DNA of 43,782 nucleotides from an uncultured Collinsella sp. (GCA_959601045.1 CAUGNZ010000017.1:1-43782); one strand, 5' to 3'. Positions 1 to 7,795 are shown, counted from the first letter of the stretch. The notes: generated from the sequence alone by a model not told the origin. Made by a program: numbers and translations.

Positions 1-328
1 CGGCGATGACCAGGATAGCGCCGTCCATCTGAGCAGCACCGGTGATCATGTTCTTAACGTAGTCAGCGTGGCCCGGGCAGTCAACGTGAGCGTAGTGACG
101 GGCAGCAGTCTCGTACTCGACGTGGGAGACGGAGATCGTAATGCCGCGCTCGCGCTCCTCGGGAGCCTTGTCGATGTTCTCGAACGCAGTGAAGTCAGCC
201 TTGCAGCCCTCGGTCTCGGAGAGAACCTTGGTGATGGCAGCGGTCAGCGTGGTCTTGCCGTGGTCGACGTGACCAATGGTGCCGATGTTAACATGCGGCT
301 TAGTGCGCTCAAACTTCTCTTTGGCCAT
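1..328 (-). CDS. tuf: Elongation factor Tu, N-terminal part (cut by window edge)
   Basis: EF-Tu delivers aminoacyl-tRNA to the ribosome as a GTP complex in the cytoplasm. Only about 109 N-terminal residues are inside the window; the rest lies before base 1. Visible G-domain features are the P-loop GHVDHGKT, the switch I region ending in RGITIS, and the DCPGH motif. The start ATG (326-328) follows a strong GAGGAGGGC ribosome binding site. Three tRNA genes lie immediately upstream on the same strand, similar to the tRNA-tufB linkage known in other bacteria, so co-transcription with them is plausible. Identification is secure; the incomplete 3' end is due to the window. Confidence 0.97.
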   Translation of the reverse strand, partial: MAKEKFERTKPHVNIGTIGHVDHGKTTLTAAITKVLSETEGCKADFTAFENIDKAPEERERGITISVSHVEYETAARHYAHVDCPGHADYVKNMITGAAQMDGAILVIA

Positions 329-424
329 AAAGCCCTCCTCTTAACAGGTCGTCCCCGGACGGGACTTTGCCTTTATACCATAGTGGCCTCTCAACATACT
401 ATTGAGAAGCCACCGTGTTACCTA

Positions 425-501
425 TGGTAGCGGTGACTGGATTCGAACCAGTGACGCCACGGGTATGAACCGTGTGCTCTAACCAACTGAGCTACACCGC
501 C
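425..501 (-). tRNA. tRNA-Met (anticodon CAT), elongator type
   Basis: A cloverleaf folds on the minus strand: acceptor GGCGGTG/CACCGCT, anticodon stem CACGG/CCGTG around loop TTCATAC, T-arm with GGTTCGAATCC, and an encoded CCA at 425-427. The paired first base (G1-U72) and the lack of three G-C pairs in the anticodon stem argue against the initiator. A lysidine-modified tRNA-Ile2 also has CAT, but the acceptor sequence looks like elongator Met. Confidence 0.93.
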
Positions 502-504
502 GGA

Positions 505-580
505 TGGAGCCTGCAACCAGACTTGAACTGGTGACCTCTTCGTTACCAACGAAGTGCTCTACCGACTGAGCTATACAGGC
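505..580 (-). tRNA. tRNA-Thr (anticodon GGT)
   Basis: The minus strand folds with acceptor GCCTGTA/TGCAGGC, anticodon stem CTTCG/CGAAG around TTGGTAA, and an encoded CCA at 505-507. It lies 3 bases from tRNA-Met, so the two must be processed from one precursor. Confidence 0.95.
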
Positions 581-590
581 ACTTGACGGG

Positions 591-672
591 TGGGAGCTAT
601 AGGATTCGAACCTATGTAGGCAGAGCCAACGGGTTTACAGCCCGTCCCCATTAACCACTCGGGCAAACTCCC
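591..672 (-). tRNA. tRNA-Tyr (anticodon GTA)
   Basis: A class II tRNA with a long variable arm on the minus strand: acceptor GGGAGTT/AGCTCCC, anticodon loop CTGTAAA, T-arm GGTTCGAATCC. The 3' end reads ACCC, so CCA is not encoded and must be added after transcription, unlike the two neighbouring tRNAs. It is the first gene of the Tyr-Thr-Met-tuf series. Confidence 0.94.
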
Positions 673-1103
673 AATCGTTCAAGTATCCGCAGGTCCTTTG
701 GTCTTTTGGACCGCCGCCCCCGCGAACGAAGAAGATAATACGATGCCACCTTGGGGGCTGTCAACGAAAACCTCTAGATACACGGTGCCGGGCGTATCTA
801 TATGCTTTTGACCTGCGGTTTTGTTGAGTTTAGATATGAAGGACAGTGGATTTGGCTGCGCTGGTGACATTTCCCGAGGGAACACTTTGTCACGGTGGAG
901 TACGTCTACGGCATCGACCTTCGATAACGACCCTCTTGCACTATTACATAGGTTGCGATCGGGTTTTTCCGGCACGAACGAGCGTGGATTTTCTCCCGTT
1001 TGAAATCGAGCGTGGATAATCTCCCTCTTTTAGCACGGCTTCGAATCCAAAGTGGCAGATTATCCACGCTCATTCACTAAGCGGGAGAACTAAAGAGCCG
1101 CAA
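673..1103. other. Non-coding interval upstream of the tRNA cluster
   Basis: About 430 bases without a convincing gene. The short open frames here have no family features or ribosome binding sites. The right half (979-1071) carries three copies of a short repeat described separately. The left half should contain the promoter of the tRNA-tuf unit, but no box pair was clear enough to call. Confidence 0.6.
979..1071. repeat. Three copies of GAGCGTGGAT repeat, two forming an inverted repeat
   Basis: The core GAGCGTGGAT followed by TTTCTCCC or AATCTCCC occurs directly at 980 and 1008, and inverted at 1058-1071. The copies at 1008-1021 and 1058-1071 form a perfect 14-bp inverted repeat (GAGCGTGGATAATC) with a 36-base spacer. 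Two further copies lie at 5112-5172. The GTGGATAA part resembles a DnaA box with one mismatch. Confidence 0.75.
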
Positions 1104-1976
1104 CTACTCGGGCCAGGCCAAAGTAGACCCATAGAGCGGCTCCCCCTTGGTGCAGGGGTAGCGACTCAAGTAACACGACGATAGCAAGTCGAAGAAATAA
1201 GTCATGGCGTATTTCGAATAAACGCCGAGTCGGTCAATTCCGTTTCCTGCATTACCAAGACGATATACACGGTCAAAAGACCTCGATTTGTCATCGTTGC
1301 TAAACGCAGTAACTAGAATCTTCCTGCCCGAACGGCACTCAAGATACTCACGCGCCTGTGACACAAATAGCCCGGAGACCGATACGAGAATTATCAATGA
1401 CTGCGAAGCGTCTCCCATGTTTTTCAATTCCGCGACGTTAGCCCCAGCAACTATGCGAACTATCTTGCCCGCATAAAACATTTCCTGCTGAAATCGTACG
1501 AGATTGGCGCTCACATTATTGGTGCACCAGATTTCAACGTTTTTATGGCCATCAATTTCGTCGGCAAGGTGCTTAATAGCAATATCGGACACGCCGCTTT
1601 CGACCTCAGCGAACATCTCGATCATGCGAACGTCGAGCTCTGCCCTGTACTCCTCGTAGCCAAATTCCTCCTCTCGATGGCTTAAGTCGCTTGGAAAGAC
1701 TGATTGAGTAAATGATTCTTTCAAATCGCTAAGAGACTGGTAGCCCAATCGATTGCAGAAACGACGAACAGCGGAACGGGTCACGAATGCATCGCGGGTT
1801 ATTGCGGCAACATTGATTTCGCTCGAACGCCTAATGTGAGCGATGAGATATCGAGCGATGGCGGCATCGTTTGACCCAAACTCGCTGTTGATGATGGAGC
1901 TAATGCGATTGAGCACATCGAAGTCATTGATATTCACGTGATCCCTCTTTCCGCTCTCCTCGATATTATGGTTCAT
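1104..1976 (-). CDS. RpiR/MurR-family transcriptional regulator
   Basis: Likely sugar-phosphate-responsive regulator of the divergent beta-glucoside genes. The N-terminal ~80 residues contain the RpiR-type helix-turn-helix (AAITRDAFVTRSAVRRFCNR, then LGYQSLSDLK). Roughly residues 125-270 correspond to a SIS sugar-phosphate-binding domain, including the stretch ILVSVSG. Its 290 residues are normal for the family. The start is ambiguous. The ATG at 1976 has no good ribosome binding site and follows an in-frame TAA; an internal GTG at 1937 (residue 14, before NINDF) is preceded by GAGG at ideal spacing and may be the true start. Family assignment is good; the ligand is inferred from neighbours. 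Confidence 0.85.
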   Translation of the reverse strand: MNHNIEESGKRDHVNINDFDVLNRISSIINSEFGSNDAAIARYLIAHIRRSSEINVAAITRDAFVTRSAVRRFCNRLGYQSLSDLKESFTQSVFPSDLSHREEEFGYEEYRAELDVRMIEMFAEVESGVSDIAIKHLADEIDGHKNVEIWCTNNVSANLVRFQQEMFYAGKIVRIVAGANVAELKNMGDASQSLIILVSVSGLFVSQAREYLECRSGRKILVTAFSNDDKSRSFDRVYRLGNAGNGIDRLGVYSKYAMTYFFDLLSSCYLSRYPCTKGEPLYGSTLAWPE

Positions 1977-1979
1977 TTA

Positions 1980-2017
1980 TTGAATCAAACAGCTTTGGTC
2001 GTTCTCCTATGATTCAA
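1980..2017. promoter_or_regulatory. Candidate operator between rpiR-type gene and bgl operon
   Basis: TTGAATCA (1980-1987) and TGATTCAA (2010-2017) form a perfect 8-bp inverted repeat in the divergent promoter region. The position suits a site for the adjacent regulator. A TTGACG at 2023-2028 could be a -35 box for the bgl genes, but no good -10 was seen at standard spacing. Confidence 0.45.
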
Positions 2018-2088
2018 ATCAGTTGACGTCATCTTAATCGTAATTCCGTCACACGTATCCACCGTGTTGAATGATGGAAAGGGGATTC

Positions 2089-3507
2089 ATGGGCAACGTG
2101 AACAACATGCCGTTTCTCTGGGGTTCCGCCACGGCGTCTTATCAGTGCGAGGGTGCCTGGAACGAAGACGGCAAAGGCCTCGGCGAGTGGGATTTCTTTA
2201 ACCACACAAGCAATAAGAACATCAACCATGTTGACGGTGATGTATCTTGCGACTTCTACCATCGCTATGAAGAAGATATCCGCATGATGAAAGAAGGCGG
2301 ACAAAACACCTATCGCTTCTCTCTTTCATGGAGTCGAATCATCCCCACGGGTATCGGCGAAGTGAATGAAGAGGGTATCGATTTTTATAATCGAGTCATT
2401 GATTGCTGCCTCGAAAATGGCATAGAGCCCAACGTTACGCTGTTCCATTACGATCTGCCATTCACGCTTGCTTGCAAAGGCGGATGGCTGAACAACGACA
2501 TGGCAGAGTGGTTCTGCAAATACGCCAAGATTTGCTTTGAGCGCTTTGGAGACCGCGTCAAAATCTGGGCTACCGTTAACGAGCCGCATTTCTACAGCTA
2601 CTGCGTAAACATGTTGGGCAACTATCCCCCCAATCGATCGCTCGACGTTCAGTCGTACATGCAGTTTCAATACAACCTGATGCGCGCAAGCGCACTCGCA
2701 GTCCGAGCATATCGTCAAATGGGCTACGACGGCATCATCGGCGCCGTCCACGATGGCGGCGTTGTCGAACTCGACCCGGCAACCGAGCACCCTGATGACG
2801 TATTTCGATACGCAGACTTTTTCGCCAATCGCATGATTCTGGCACCAGCGCTTCAGGGTCAACTGCCGCCAGAAATGGACGAAATCCTTGAAAAACTTGG
2901 CGTCTCGCTCTATCGATCCCCAAATGACGTAGAAGAATTCAGAGACGGTAAAGTCGATTTTATTGGACTCAACGTGTATTGCCGAGAGTATGTAACCGAC
3001 TGGCACGGTGGAGAGCTTGCCGTTTCGGCGAACAATAAGGGCGGTTCGAGCAAAAAAGTCGAAGGAAAATGCATTGCGCCCTTGTTTGAAAGCGCCCGCG
3101 ACAGCAATGTTCCCCGCAATAAATGGGGCCGCGAAATACTCCCAAGTTGCATGTATTCAACCATCATGGATGTCCACGAGCGCTATGACGCGCCCCGCAT
3201 CTTTATTACGGAAAACGGACATGGCGCCTATGAGCAACCAGACGCAGACGGAATGATCCACGATGATGACCGCATCGAGCTTCTGGGCCAGTTCATCGAG
3301 CACATGATGAGGGCTAAGCGCGACGGCGCGCGCGTTGAGGGCTACTACCTCTGGTCGACGATGGATCTGTATAGCTGGATCAACGGCTACGAAAAACGAT
3401 ACGGACTTGTCCACATCGACTTCGAGAACAATCTGGAGCGCACCCCCAAAAAGAGCTGGTATTGGTACCGAGACCTTATCTCGAAGTATCAGGAGCAGGA
3501 AGGTTAG
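2089..3507 (+). CDS. 6-phospho-beta-glucosidase, GH1 family
   Basis: Hydrolyses phosphorylated beta-glucosides (such as cellobiose-6-P or aryl-beta-glucoside-6-P) to glucose-6-phosphate and aglycone in the cytoplasm. The GH1 acid/base Glu lies in TVNEPH (about residue 165) and the nucleophile Glu in ITENG (about 375). The C-terminal S-x6-K-x-Y pattern in SWINGYEKRY (about residues 429-438) matches the phosphate-binding triad of GH1 6-phospho-glycosidases. The length of 472 residues is typical. I chose the ATG at 2089 because GGAAAGGGG (2076-2084) sits just before it; two ATGs at 2071 and 2074 lie in or before that site. The stop is 9 bases from the EIIBC start, so both genes form one operon. 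Confidence 0.93.
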   Translation: MGNVNNMPFLWGSATASYQCEGAWNEDGKGLGEWDFFNHTSNKNINHVDGDVSCDFYHRYEEDIRMMKEGGQNTYRFSLSWSRIIPTGIGEVNEEGIDFYNRVIDCCLENGIEPNVTLFHYDLPFTLACKGGWLNNDMAEWFCKYAKICFERFGDRVKIWATVNEPHFYSYCVNMLGNYPPNRSLDVQSYMQFQYNLMRASALAVRAYRQMGYDGIIGAVHDGGVVELDPATEHPDDVFRYADFFANRMILAPALQGQLPPEMDEILEKLGVSLYRSPNDVEEFRDGKVDFIGLNVYCREYVTDWHGGELAVSANNKGGSSKKVEGKCIAPLFESARDSNVPRNKWGREILPSCMYSTIMDVHERYDAPRIFITENGHGAYEQPDADGMIHDDDRIELLGQFIEHMMRAKRDGARVEGYYLWSTMDLYSWINGYEKRYGLVHIDFENNLERTPKKSWYWYRDLISKYQEQEG

Positions 3508-3516
3508 GAGAAAGAG

Positions 3517-4917
3517 ATGAAATATCAGGCAATGTCCGAAACAGTCCTAAAGGCTGCTGGCGGCAAAGAGAACATTACATCGGTAACTCATTGTGCGACG
3601 CGCCTTCGCATCGACGCACGAGACACCTCGATCATCGATCTCCAGCTCGCCAAATCGGCCGATCAGGCGCTCGGGGCAGTAGTCAGCGGTGGCCAGCTTC
3701 AGGTGATCATCGGCCCCAACGTCACCGAGGCTTACAACGACTTCCTCGACTTCGCGGGAATCGAAGTCGGCGGCGGCGCGGTTGCCGACGATGCCCAAAC
3801 CGCCAAGGATCTTGCAGAGGGTATCAAAAGCGGCAACACTGCCATGAGCCTGGTTGAGAAATTCGGAAATGTCTCCGCACAGGTATTCATGCCCATCGTC
3901 CCGGCGCTCATCGTAGGCGGACTCATTCTTTCGATTAAGAATCTCCTGGTCAATTATTGTGGATTGAGCACCGATAGCGGAACTGCCCAGGTTCTGCTGG
4001 CGATCTTCAGTGCCTCATTTAGCTTCCTGCCCGTTTACCTAGGCTACCAGCTCGCCGCCGTCATGAAGATGCAGCCTATCATGGGCGCGCTGCTGGGCGC
4101 AATCATGATTAGCTCGTCTATTAGCGGTGCTGAGGGTCTCGACTTTCTTGGCATCCCCATCCCGACGAATGACTACTCGAGCACGGTGGTGCCAATCGTA
4201 CTGGGCGTTGTGTTCATGTACTTTGTTGATCGCGGTCTTCAGAAAATCATCCCGGACGTTACCAAACTGTTCTTGAAGCCGCTACTCACCATGTTCATCG
4301 TCGTGCCTGTTGAGCTGATTATCCTCGGCCCCGCCGGCAGCATGATGGGCTACGCGCTGAGTGATGCCGTCACGTGGCTCATGGATAACGTGGCATTTAT
4401 CGCTACTCCAATCCTTGCAGCCCTTAACCCCTATTTTGTCATGCTCGGTCTTGATAAGGCCTACATCGCAATCGAAGTTACGAGCTTGGCGCAGCTCGGT
4501 TGGGCACCCATTATCTTTGGATTCATCTCGAACCTCTGCATTGGTGGCACGAGCCTCGCCCTGGCAACTGCCATGAAGGGAAACAAAGAGAAGAGGGGTA
4601 TGGTCACCACGGTTGCCGTCACCGCACTCTGTGGCGTAACCGAGCCCGCGTTCTACGGTTGCCTCATCGAGCGTCCCCGCCTGCTTGTCGGCACGGCAAT
4701 CGGCGCGCTCTGCGCTGGACTCCCTGCAGGCATCTTTGTTCTGAAAGAGTATGTTGCGGGAGCATGCCCCGGCCTTCTTTCGGCGCTGATTTTTATCGCT
4801 CCCGATGGATCCATGGGCAACTTCGTACTGGCGTGCGTTGTCGCCGTCATCGCCATCGTCGTCTCGTTCATCGCTGCACGCGTGATCATCAAGAAGAACC
4901 CCAACTATATTGAGTAA
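3517..4917 (+). CDS. PTS beta-glucoside-family transporter, EIIBC
   Basis: Membrane permease that imports and phosphorylates a beta-glucoside. The N-terminal EIIB domain (about 1-90) has the phosphorylated cysteine in VTHCATRLR (Cys26). The EIIC domain (about 110-460) is hydrophobic with roughly ten membrane segments and the glucose/glucoside-family motif GVTEPAFYG. There is no fused EIIA domain, as in AscF- or TreB-type proteins, so an EIIA from elsewhere must supply the phosphate. AGGAG precedes the start. The substrate is inferred from the partner 6-phospho-beta-glucosidase; arbutin, salicin or cellobiose are all possible. Confidence 0.92.
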   Translation: MKYQAMSETVLKAAGGKENITSVTHCATRLRIDARDTSIIDLQLAKSADQALGAVVSGGQLQVIIGPNVTEAYNDFLDFAGIEVGGGAVADDAQTAKDLAEGIKSGNTAMSLVEKFGNVSAQVFMPIVPALIVGGLILSIKNLLVNYCGLSTDSGTAQVLLAIFSASFSFLPVYLGYQLAAVMKMQPIMGALLGAIMISSSISGAEGLDFLGIPIPTNDYSSTVVPIVLGVVFMYFVDRGLQKIIPDVTKLFLKPLLTMFIVVPVELIILGPAGSMMGYALSDAVTWLMDNVAFIATPILAALNPYFVMLGLDKAYIAIEVTSLAQLGWAPIIFGFISNLCIGGTSLALATAMKGNKEKRGMVTTVAVTALCGVTEPAFYGCLIERPRLLVGTAIGALCAGLPAGIFVLKEYVAGACPGLLSALIFIAPDGSMGNFVLACVVAVIAIVVSFIAARVIIKKNPNYIE

Positions 4918-5018
4918 ATGCCCGCTGTTTGCATTGGGGACATCCTCGGCAGACCATTAGCAAGAACCCAAGAAGTCCCTTAGGAGCTCGATTAATCCAT
5001 TCGGATTCCTGAGGCACA

Positions 5019-5059
5019 AACGACCCCGATTCCACAATGAAATCGGGGTCGTTGTTTCT
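5019..5059 (+). terminator. Intrinsic terminator of the bgl operon
   Basis: A 13-bp perfect stem (5019-5031 with 5041-5053, ACGACCCCGATT arm) with a 9-base loop is followed by GTTTCT. It lies about 100 bases after the EIIBC stop. The interval 4918-5018 holds nothing else that I recognise. Confidence 0.85.
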
Positions 5060-5108
5060 AAAGCCGTCGATAGACAATCGGTGTTTACCTTAGCTCCCTA
5101 TCCAAGTT

Positions 5109-5174
5109 AATTATCCACGCTCGTTCTCCGGTCGGGAGATTTTCTTCTCTCTCGTGTCCAGAAATCCACGCTCG
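5109..5174. repeat. Two inverted copies of the GAGCGTGGAT repeat
   Basis: ATTATCCACGCTCG at 5110-5123 and AAATCCACGCTCGAG at 5162-5176 are in the opposite orientation to the copies at 980 and 1008. Together the copies bracket the regulator-glucosidase-PTS locus. Confidence 0.7.
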
Positions 5175-5209
5175 AGCAGGACATCCAGGACCGTACCCGC
5201 CCTTGTCTC

Positions 5210-5336
5210 GATCTGTAACAGCAGGAGGCCTATTCCGCTTCTACATGTTACAGATCAAGATATTCCTAAAACACCCTAAGTTTCATCTCAATCTGTAACA
5301 GTTAGATGCCAAATATCGGTCTTGGTGTTACAGATT
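5210..5336. repeat. Two matched inverted repeats, 11-bp arms and 25-base spacers
   Basis: Copy 1: GATCTGTAACA (5210-5220) and TGTTACAGATC (5246-5256). Copy 2: AATCTGTAACA (5290-5300) and TGTTACAGATT (5326-5336). Both have exactly 25-base spacers and centres 80 bp apart. The outermost pair differs between copies (G-C versus A-T) but remains complementary. The spacers are not alike overall. No gene covers them. Confidence 0.8.
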
Positions 5337-5400
5337 TAGACAAACTGGAGGACGAGACAAACCAAAAACGGGATGGGCGCTAACCCGATGGCGCACCACC

Positions 5401-5440
5401 TAAATAGAAACGGGCCCTGTCCCACAAGGAACAGAGCCCG
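5401..5440 (-). terminator. Intrinsic terminator of tRNA-Thr(TGT)
   Basis: On the minus strand a 13-bp stem (5440 down to 5411, including G-U pairs, loop TTGT) is followed by TTTCTATTT. It starts 9 bases after the tRNA-Thr 3' end. Confidence 0.8.
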
Positions 5441-5449
5441 AAACTCTCA

Positions 5450-5524
5450 TGGAGCCAGTGACAGGAATCGAACCTGCAACCCACTGATTACAAATCAGTT
5501 GCGCTACCGTTGCGCCACACTGGC
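5450..5524 (-). tRNA. tRNA-Thr (anticodon TGT)
   Basis: Minus-strand cloverleaf: acceptor GCCAGTG/CACTGGC, anticodon stem ACTGA/TCAGT around TTTGTAA, T-arm GGTTCGATTCC, encoded CCA at 5450-5452. It is a lone tRNA with its own terminator. Confidence 0.95.
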
Positions 5525-5671
5525 ACACTTGGCGCTTTCGCGCGAAGCCAATTAAGAATAAAGGAATTGCGGACGAGGCGCAACAGGCCGCGCGGCGTTA
5601 TATAAATATGCAAAATCCAGCAACAACACGTACCAAGCCCGTTCATTTCTGTCAGTTCGCCCTCAATCTTA

Positions 5672-5743
5672 AAACCCTTCGCCAGAACGAATAGTTTTAA
5701 TTACAATTGGCTATATAAAACTATTCGTTCTGGCGAAGGGTTT
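5672..5743 (+). promoter_or_regulatory. Perfect 28-bp inverted repeat covering the leader of the HipA-like gene
   Basis: Arms 5672-5699 and 5716-5743 are perfect reverse complements (AAACCCTTCGCCAGAACG... on the left) with a 16-base AT-rich spacer. The right arm holds the ribosome binding site GAAGGG (5735-5740), seven bases before the ATG at 5748. A TATATAAA at 5712-5719, spanning spacer and right arm, could be a -10 box. It could be an operator for the HTH domain of the downstream protein, a translation-blocking hairpin if transcription starts upstream, or both. Confidence 0.8.
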
Positions 5744-5747
5744 CGCG

Positions 5748-7088
5748 ATGTTGACCACGAAGGAAGCTGCAGAGCTACTCGACATCACCCCGCGCAGGGT
5801 GCAAGAGCTCATAAAAAACGGAGCGCTTGAGGCACGCAAGGCTTCTGGTGTATGGCTCATCGACAAAGACAGCGTCAACGCACGACTCCGCTCCGTGACC
5901 AAAACGGGGGGACGCCCCCGTCGAGGCCATGGAAAAAGCGAGATTACGTTTACCCTCATGAACCGCACGCACGAAGTCGCCCAGCTGGTCTACAGCACAT
6001 CGCGAAAAGACTTTACCCACATCGGTGCCGACATCGATTACATCCACGCCCCTATTGGAGTACTTGGCCCCAATAGTCCCGTGTCGCTCGACTCTTTCCG
6101 CATTTGGTGGCGAGGCCGCGGTATCCCGCTCGCACGCATTGGACTAGCCTCCCTGCTTGCAGAAGCCGCAGTCGATGTTCCCGATGAACTCATCCAGCGA
6201 AATCTCGGCCTCTCCCTATCCGACCAGTATTGGATTAGACCCCAAGATTCCGGTCTCGCGTGGGAGGATATTAACTTCTTCAGTAATGCTTTTGACGACG
6301 TCTCTCTGTCCATCGCACCCTTCGCCCCAGAGGGCAAAGCAGCCGCCGCAAAGCCCGATAACACCTCGGACGGCAATCTTCAGAAGTATTGGACATGCGA
6401 GGGTGACCGTCGAATCCTCCACAAGGCAGGTGCGCATCTAAACCAGGAACCCTATAACGAGATGGTGGCGACCGCACTTCACCGTCGCATCCTAAACGCT
6501 TGCGATTATGTACCCTATTCGCTCGAAGGCGCGGGTACTTCTGCCTTGAGCACATGCAATGTCTTCTTAACTGACGAAGAAGAATATGTCCCTGCGTTCT
6601 ATGTAAACCAGCATGCAAATGTAGACGAGCGACTAACCGATTACGAACGGTATGTAGCAAACTGCGAGGAGCTTGGAGCGACAGATATAAAAGGCGCCCT
6701 TGACCGCATGATTGTATGCGATGACATCATTGCCAACTATGATCGCCATTGGCGTAACTTTGGCCTTGTGCGAAACGTCAACACGCTAGCCTGCAGACCT
6801 GCCCCCATCTTCGATTCGGGATCATCGCTCTGGTGCAACGTTTCTCTAGAGGAGCTTAAGGCAGGAGAGCACAGTTTTACCAGCGCGCAGTTTCATTCAA
6901 GCCCCGCGAAACAAATGCTGCTTGTTGAGGATATGAGCTGGTTTGACGACGACAAGCTCGAGGGTTTCGTTGACGAGGCAATTGAAATCCTATCCAAAAA
7001 CGACGCTCTTACAGCGAGACTGCCTTATCTAAAAGAGGCGCTAACATGGCGCCTCGAAAGAATGATCGACATCGCTGAATGGAGTTAG
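5748..7088 (+). CDS. Helix-turn-helix domain fused to HipA-like Ser/Thr kinase
   Basis: A 446-residue single-chain protein. Residues 1-50 are an excisionase/MerR-like DNA-binding domain (LTTKEAAELLDITPRRVQEL, then GVWLIDKDSV). A basic linker (about 51-63) follows. The rest resembles the HipA kinase fold: SLSDQYW (157), Gly-rich loop TSDGNLQKYW (206-215), candidate ATP-binding Lys in ILHKAG (226), Glu238, catalytic segment NYDRHWRNFG with Asp332 and Asn337, and metal-binding DSG (356-358). Known HipA toxins phosphorylate an aminoacyl-tRNA synthetase and are neutralised by a separate HipB. No separate HipB-like gene is visible here; the adjacent genes face other ways. The GAAGGG ribosome binding site lies inside a large inverted repeat. 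The kinase fold is a confident call; a toxin role, target and autoregulation are inference. Confidence 0.8.
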   Translation: MLTTKEAAELLDITPRRVQELIKNGALEARKASGVWLIDKDSVNARLRSVTKTGGRPRRGHGKSEITFTLMNRTHEVAQLVYSTSRKDFTHIGADIDYIHAPIGVLGPNSPVSLDSFRIWWRGRGIPLARIGLASLLAEAAVDVPDELIQRNLGLSLSDQYWIRPQDSGLAWEDINFFSNAFDDVSLSIAPFAPEGKAAAAKPDNTSDGNLQKYWTCEGDRRILHKAGAHLNQEPYNEMVATALHRRILNACDYVPYSLEGAGTSALSTCNVFLTDEEEYVPAFYVNQHANVDERLTDYERYVANCEELGATDIKGALDRMIVCDDIIANYDRHWRNFGLVRNVNTLACRPAPIFDSGSSLWCNVSLEELKAGEHSFTSAQFHSSPAKQMLLVEDMSWFDDDKLEGFVDEAIEILSKNDALTARLPYLKEALTWRLERMIDIAEWS

Positions 7089-7114
7089 CGAGACAGCATC
7101 GCCCGCCAACTCCC

Positions 7115-7792
7115 CTACCTCCCGCGCAGGGCCTTGAGCTTGGCCAGGGCATCGGGGCTCAGGCGGCTGCCCAGAGTCATCTTGATCTGCGGAGCTTCCT
7201 CTGCCTCGTGAACGTCGTTATCAATCTGTTTGATCTCGTCCACCAGCATGCGGCTCGAGATACGCGTGACACCCTTGCCCATGACGACGGCCTGGATTGT
7301 GCCGTCACTCGACACCACGGAGCACGCGCGGCCCTCCTCACGCGCCTCGATGCAGAGCTTCTGCACCACGGTATCGGCAGAGACGCCTGTCGGCGAAAAC
7401 TCGATGCGCACGCCGCGGGCCGGCAGGTTGGGGCGCTCACTGGAGATATTGCCCGCGCCGTCAAACACGATTACGGCCTCGTAGCGGCCCTGGGCAAAGG
7501 CGGCGACGTCGTTGATGAGGGCGGTGCGCGCCATATCGTGAACGTCGCTGGAATACGGATCGTCGGAATGGTCGTACACGAGCTTTTCGTAGCGCGGCGT
7601 GCAGTGGATCACGTTGTAACCGTCGACCACCAGCAGCTCGGGCTTGTTGGAGTGCACCGTCGAGACCGGGTCGGCGATGGCCTGCGCAAACGCATTGCCG
7701 CCCACGCCATAGGTCGCGGCCGAAACAATCGGCTTGGCCGAGCCTTCGCCAAAGCGCTTGGCCTTGGACTTGGCGCGGTTCTTCTTGGACAT
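7115..7792 (-). CDS. NYN (PIN-like) domain ribonuclease, Rae1/YacP family
   Basis: Probable endoribonuclease related to Bacillus Rae1, which cleaves mRNA in the ribosomal A site. The acidic metal site is visible as LLVVDGYNVI, VIVFDGAG and VSSDG, in the order expected of the NYN fold. The basic N-terminus (MSKKNRAKSKAKRFG) may aid RNA or ribosome binding. At 225 residues it is longer than the ~170-residue Bacillus protein by that N-terminal extension. It starts three bases after the rlmB stop, as in firmicutes, where the yacP gene follows rlmB. The start is preceded by GAGGAG in the end of rlmB. Its 3' end converges on the HipA-like gene. Confidence 0.85.
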   Translation of the reverse strand: MSKKNRAKSKAKRFGEGSAKPIVSAATYGVGGNAFAQAIADPVSTVHSNKPELLVVDGYNVIHCTPRYEKLVYDHSDDPYSSDVHDMARTALINDVAAFAQGRYEAVIVFDGAGNISSERPNLPARGVRIEFSPTGVSADTVVQKLCIEAREEGRACSVVSSDGTIQAVVMGKGVTRISSRMLVDEIKQIDNDVHEAEEAPQIKMTLGSRLSPDALAKLKALRGR

Positions 7793-7795
7793 GCG

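Noticed and set aside
679..1003. Short overlapping frames between tRNA-Tyr and the RpiR-type gene
   Set aside because: Both strands have short frames over repeat DNA without start signals or recognisable products.
979..1071. Replication origin based on DnaA-like boxes
   Set aside because: Only three imperfect boxes and no dnaA, dnaN or other origin genes nearby.
5210..5336. CRISPR-like array
   Set aside because: The four CTGTAACA-type pieces alternate in orientation and form inverted pairs; there are no direct repeats of CRISPR length and no cas genes.
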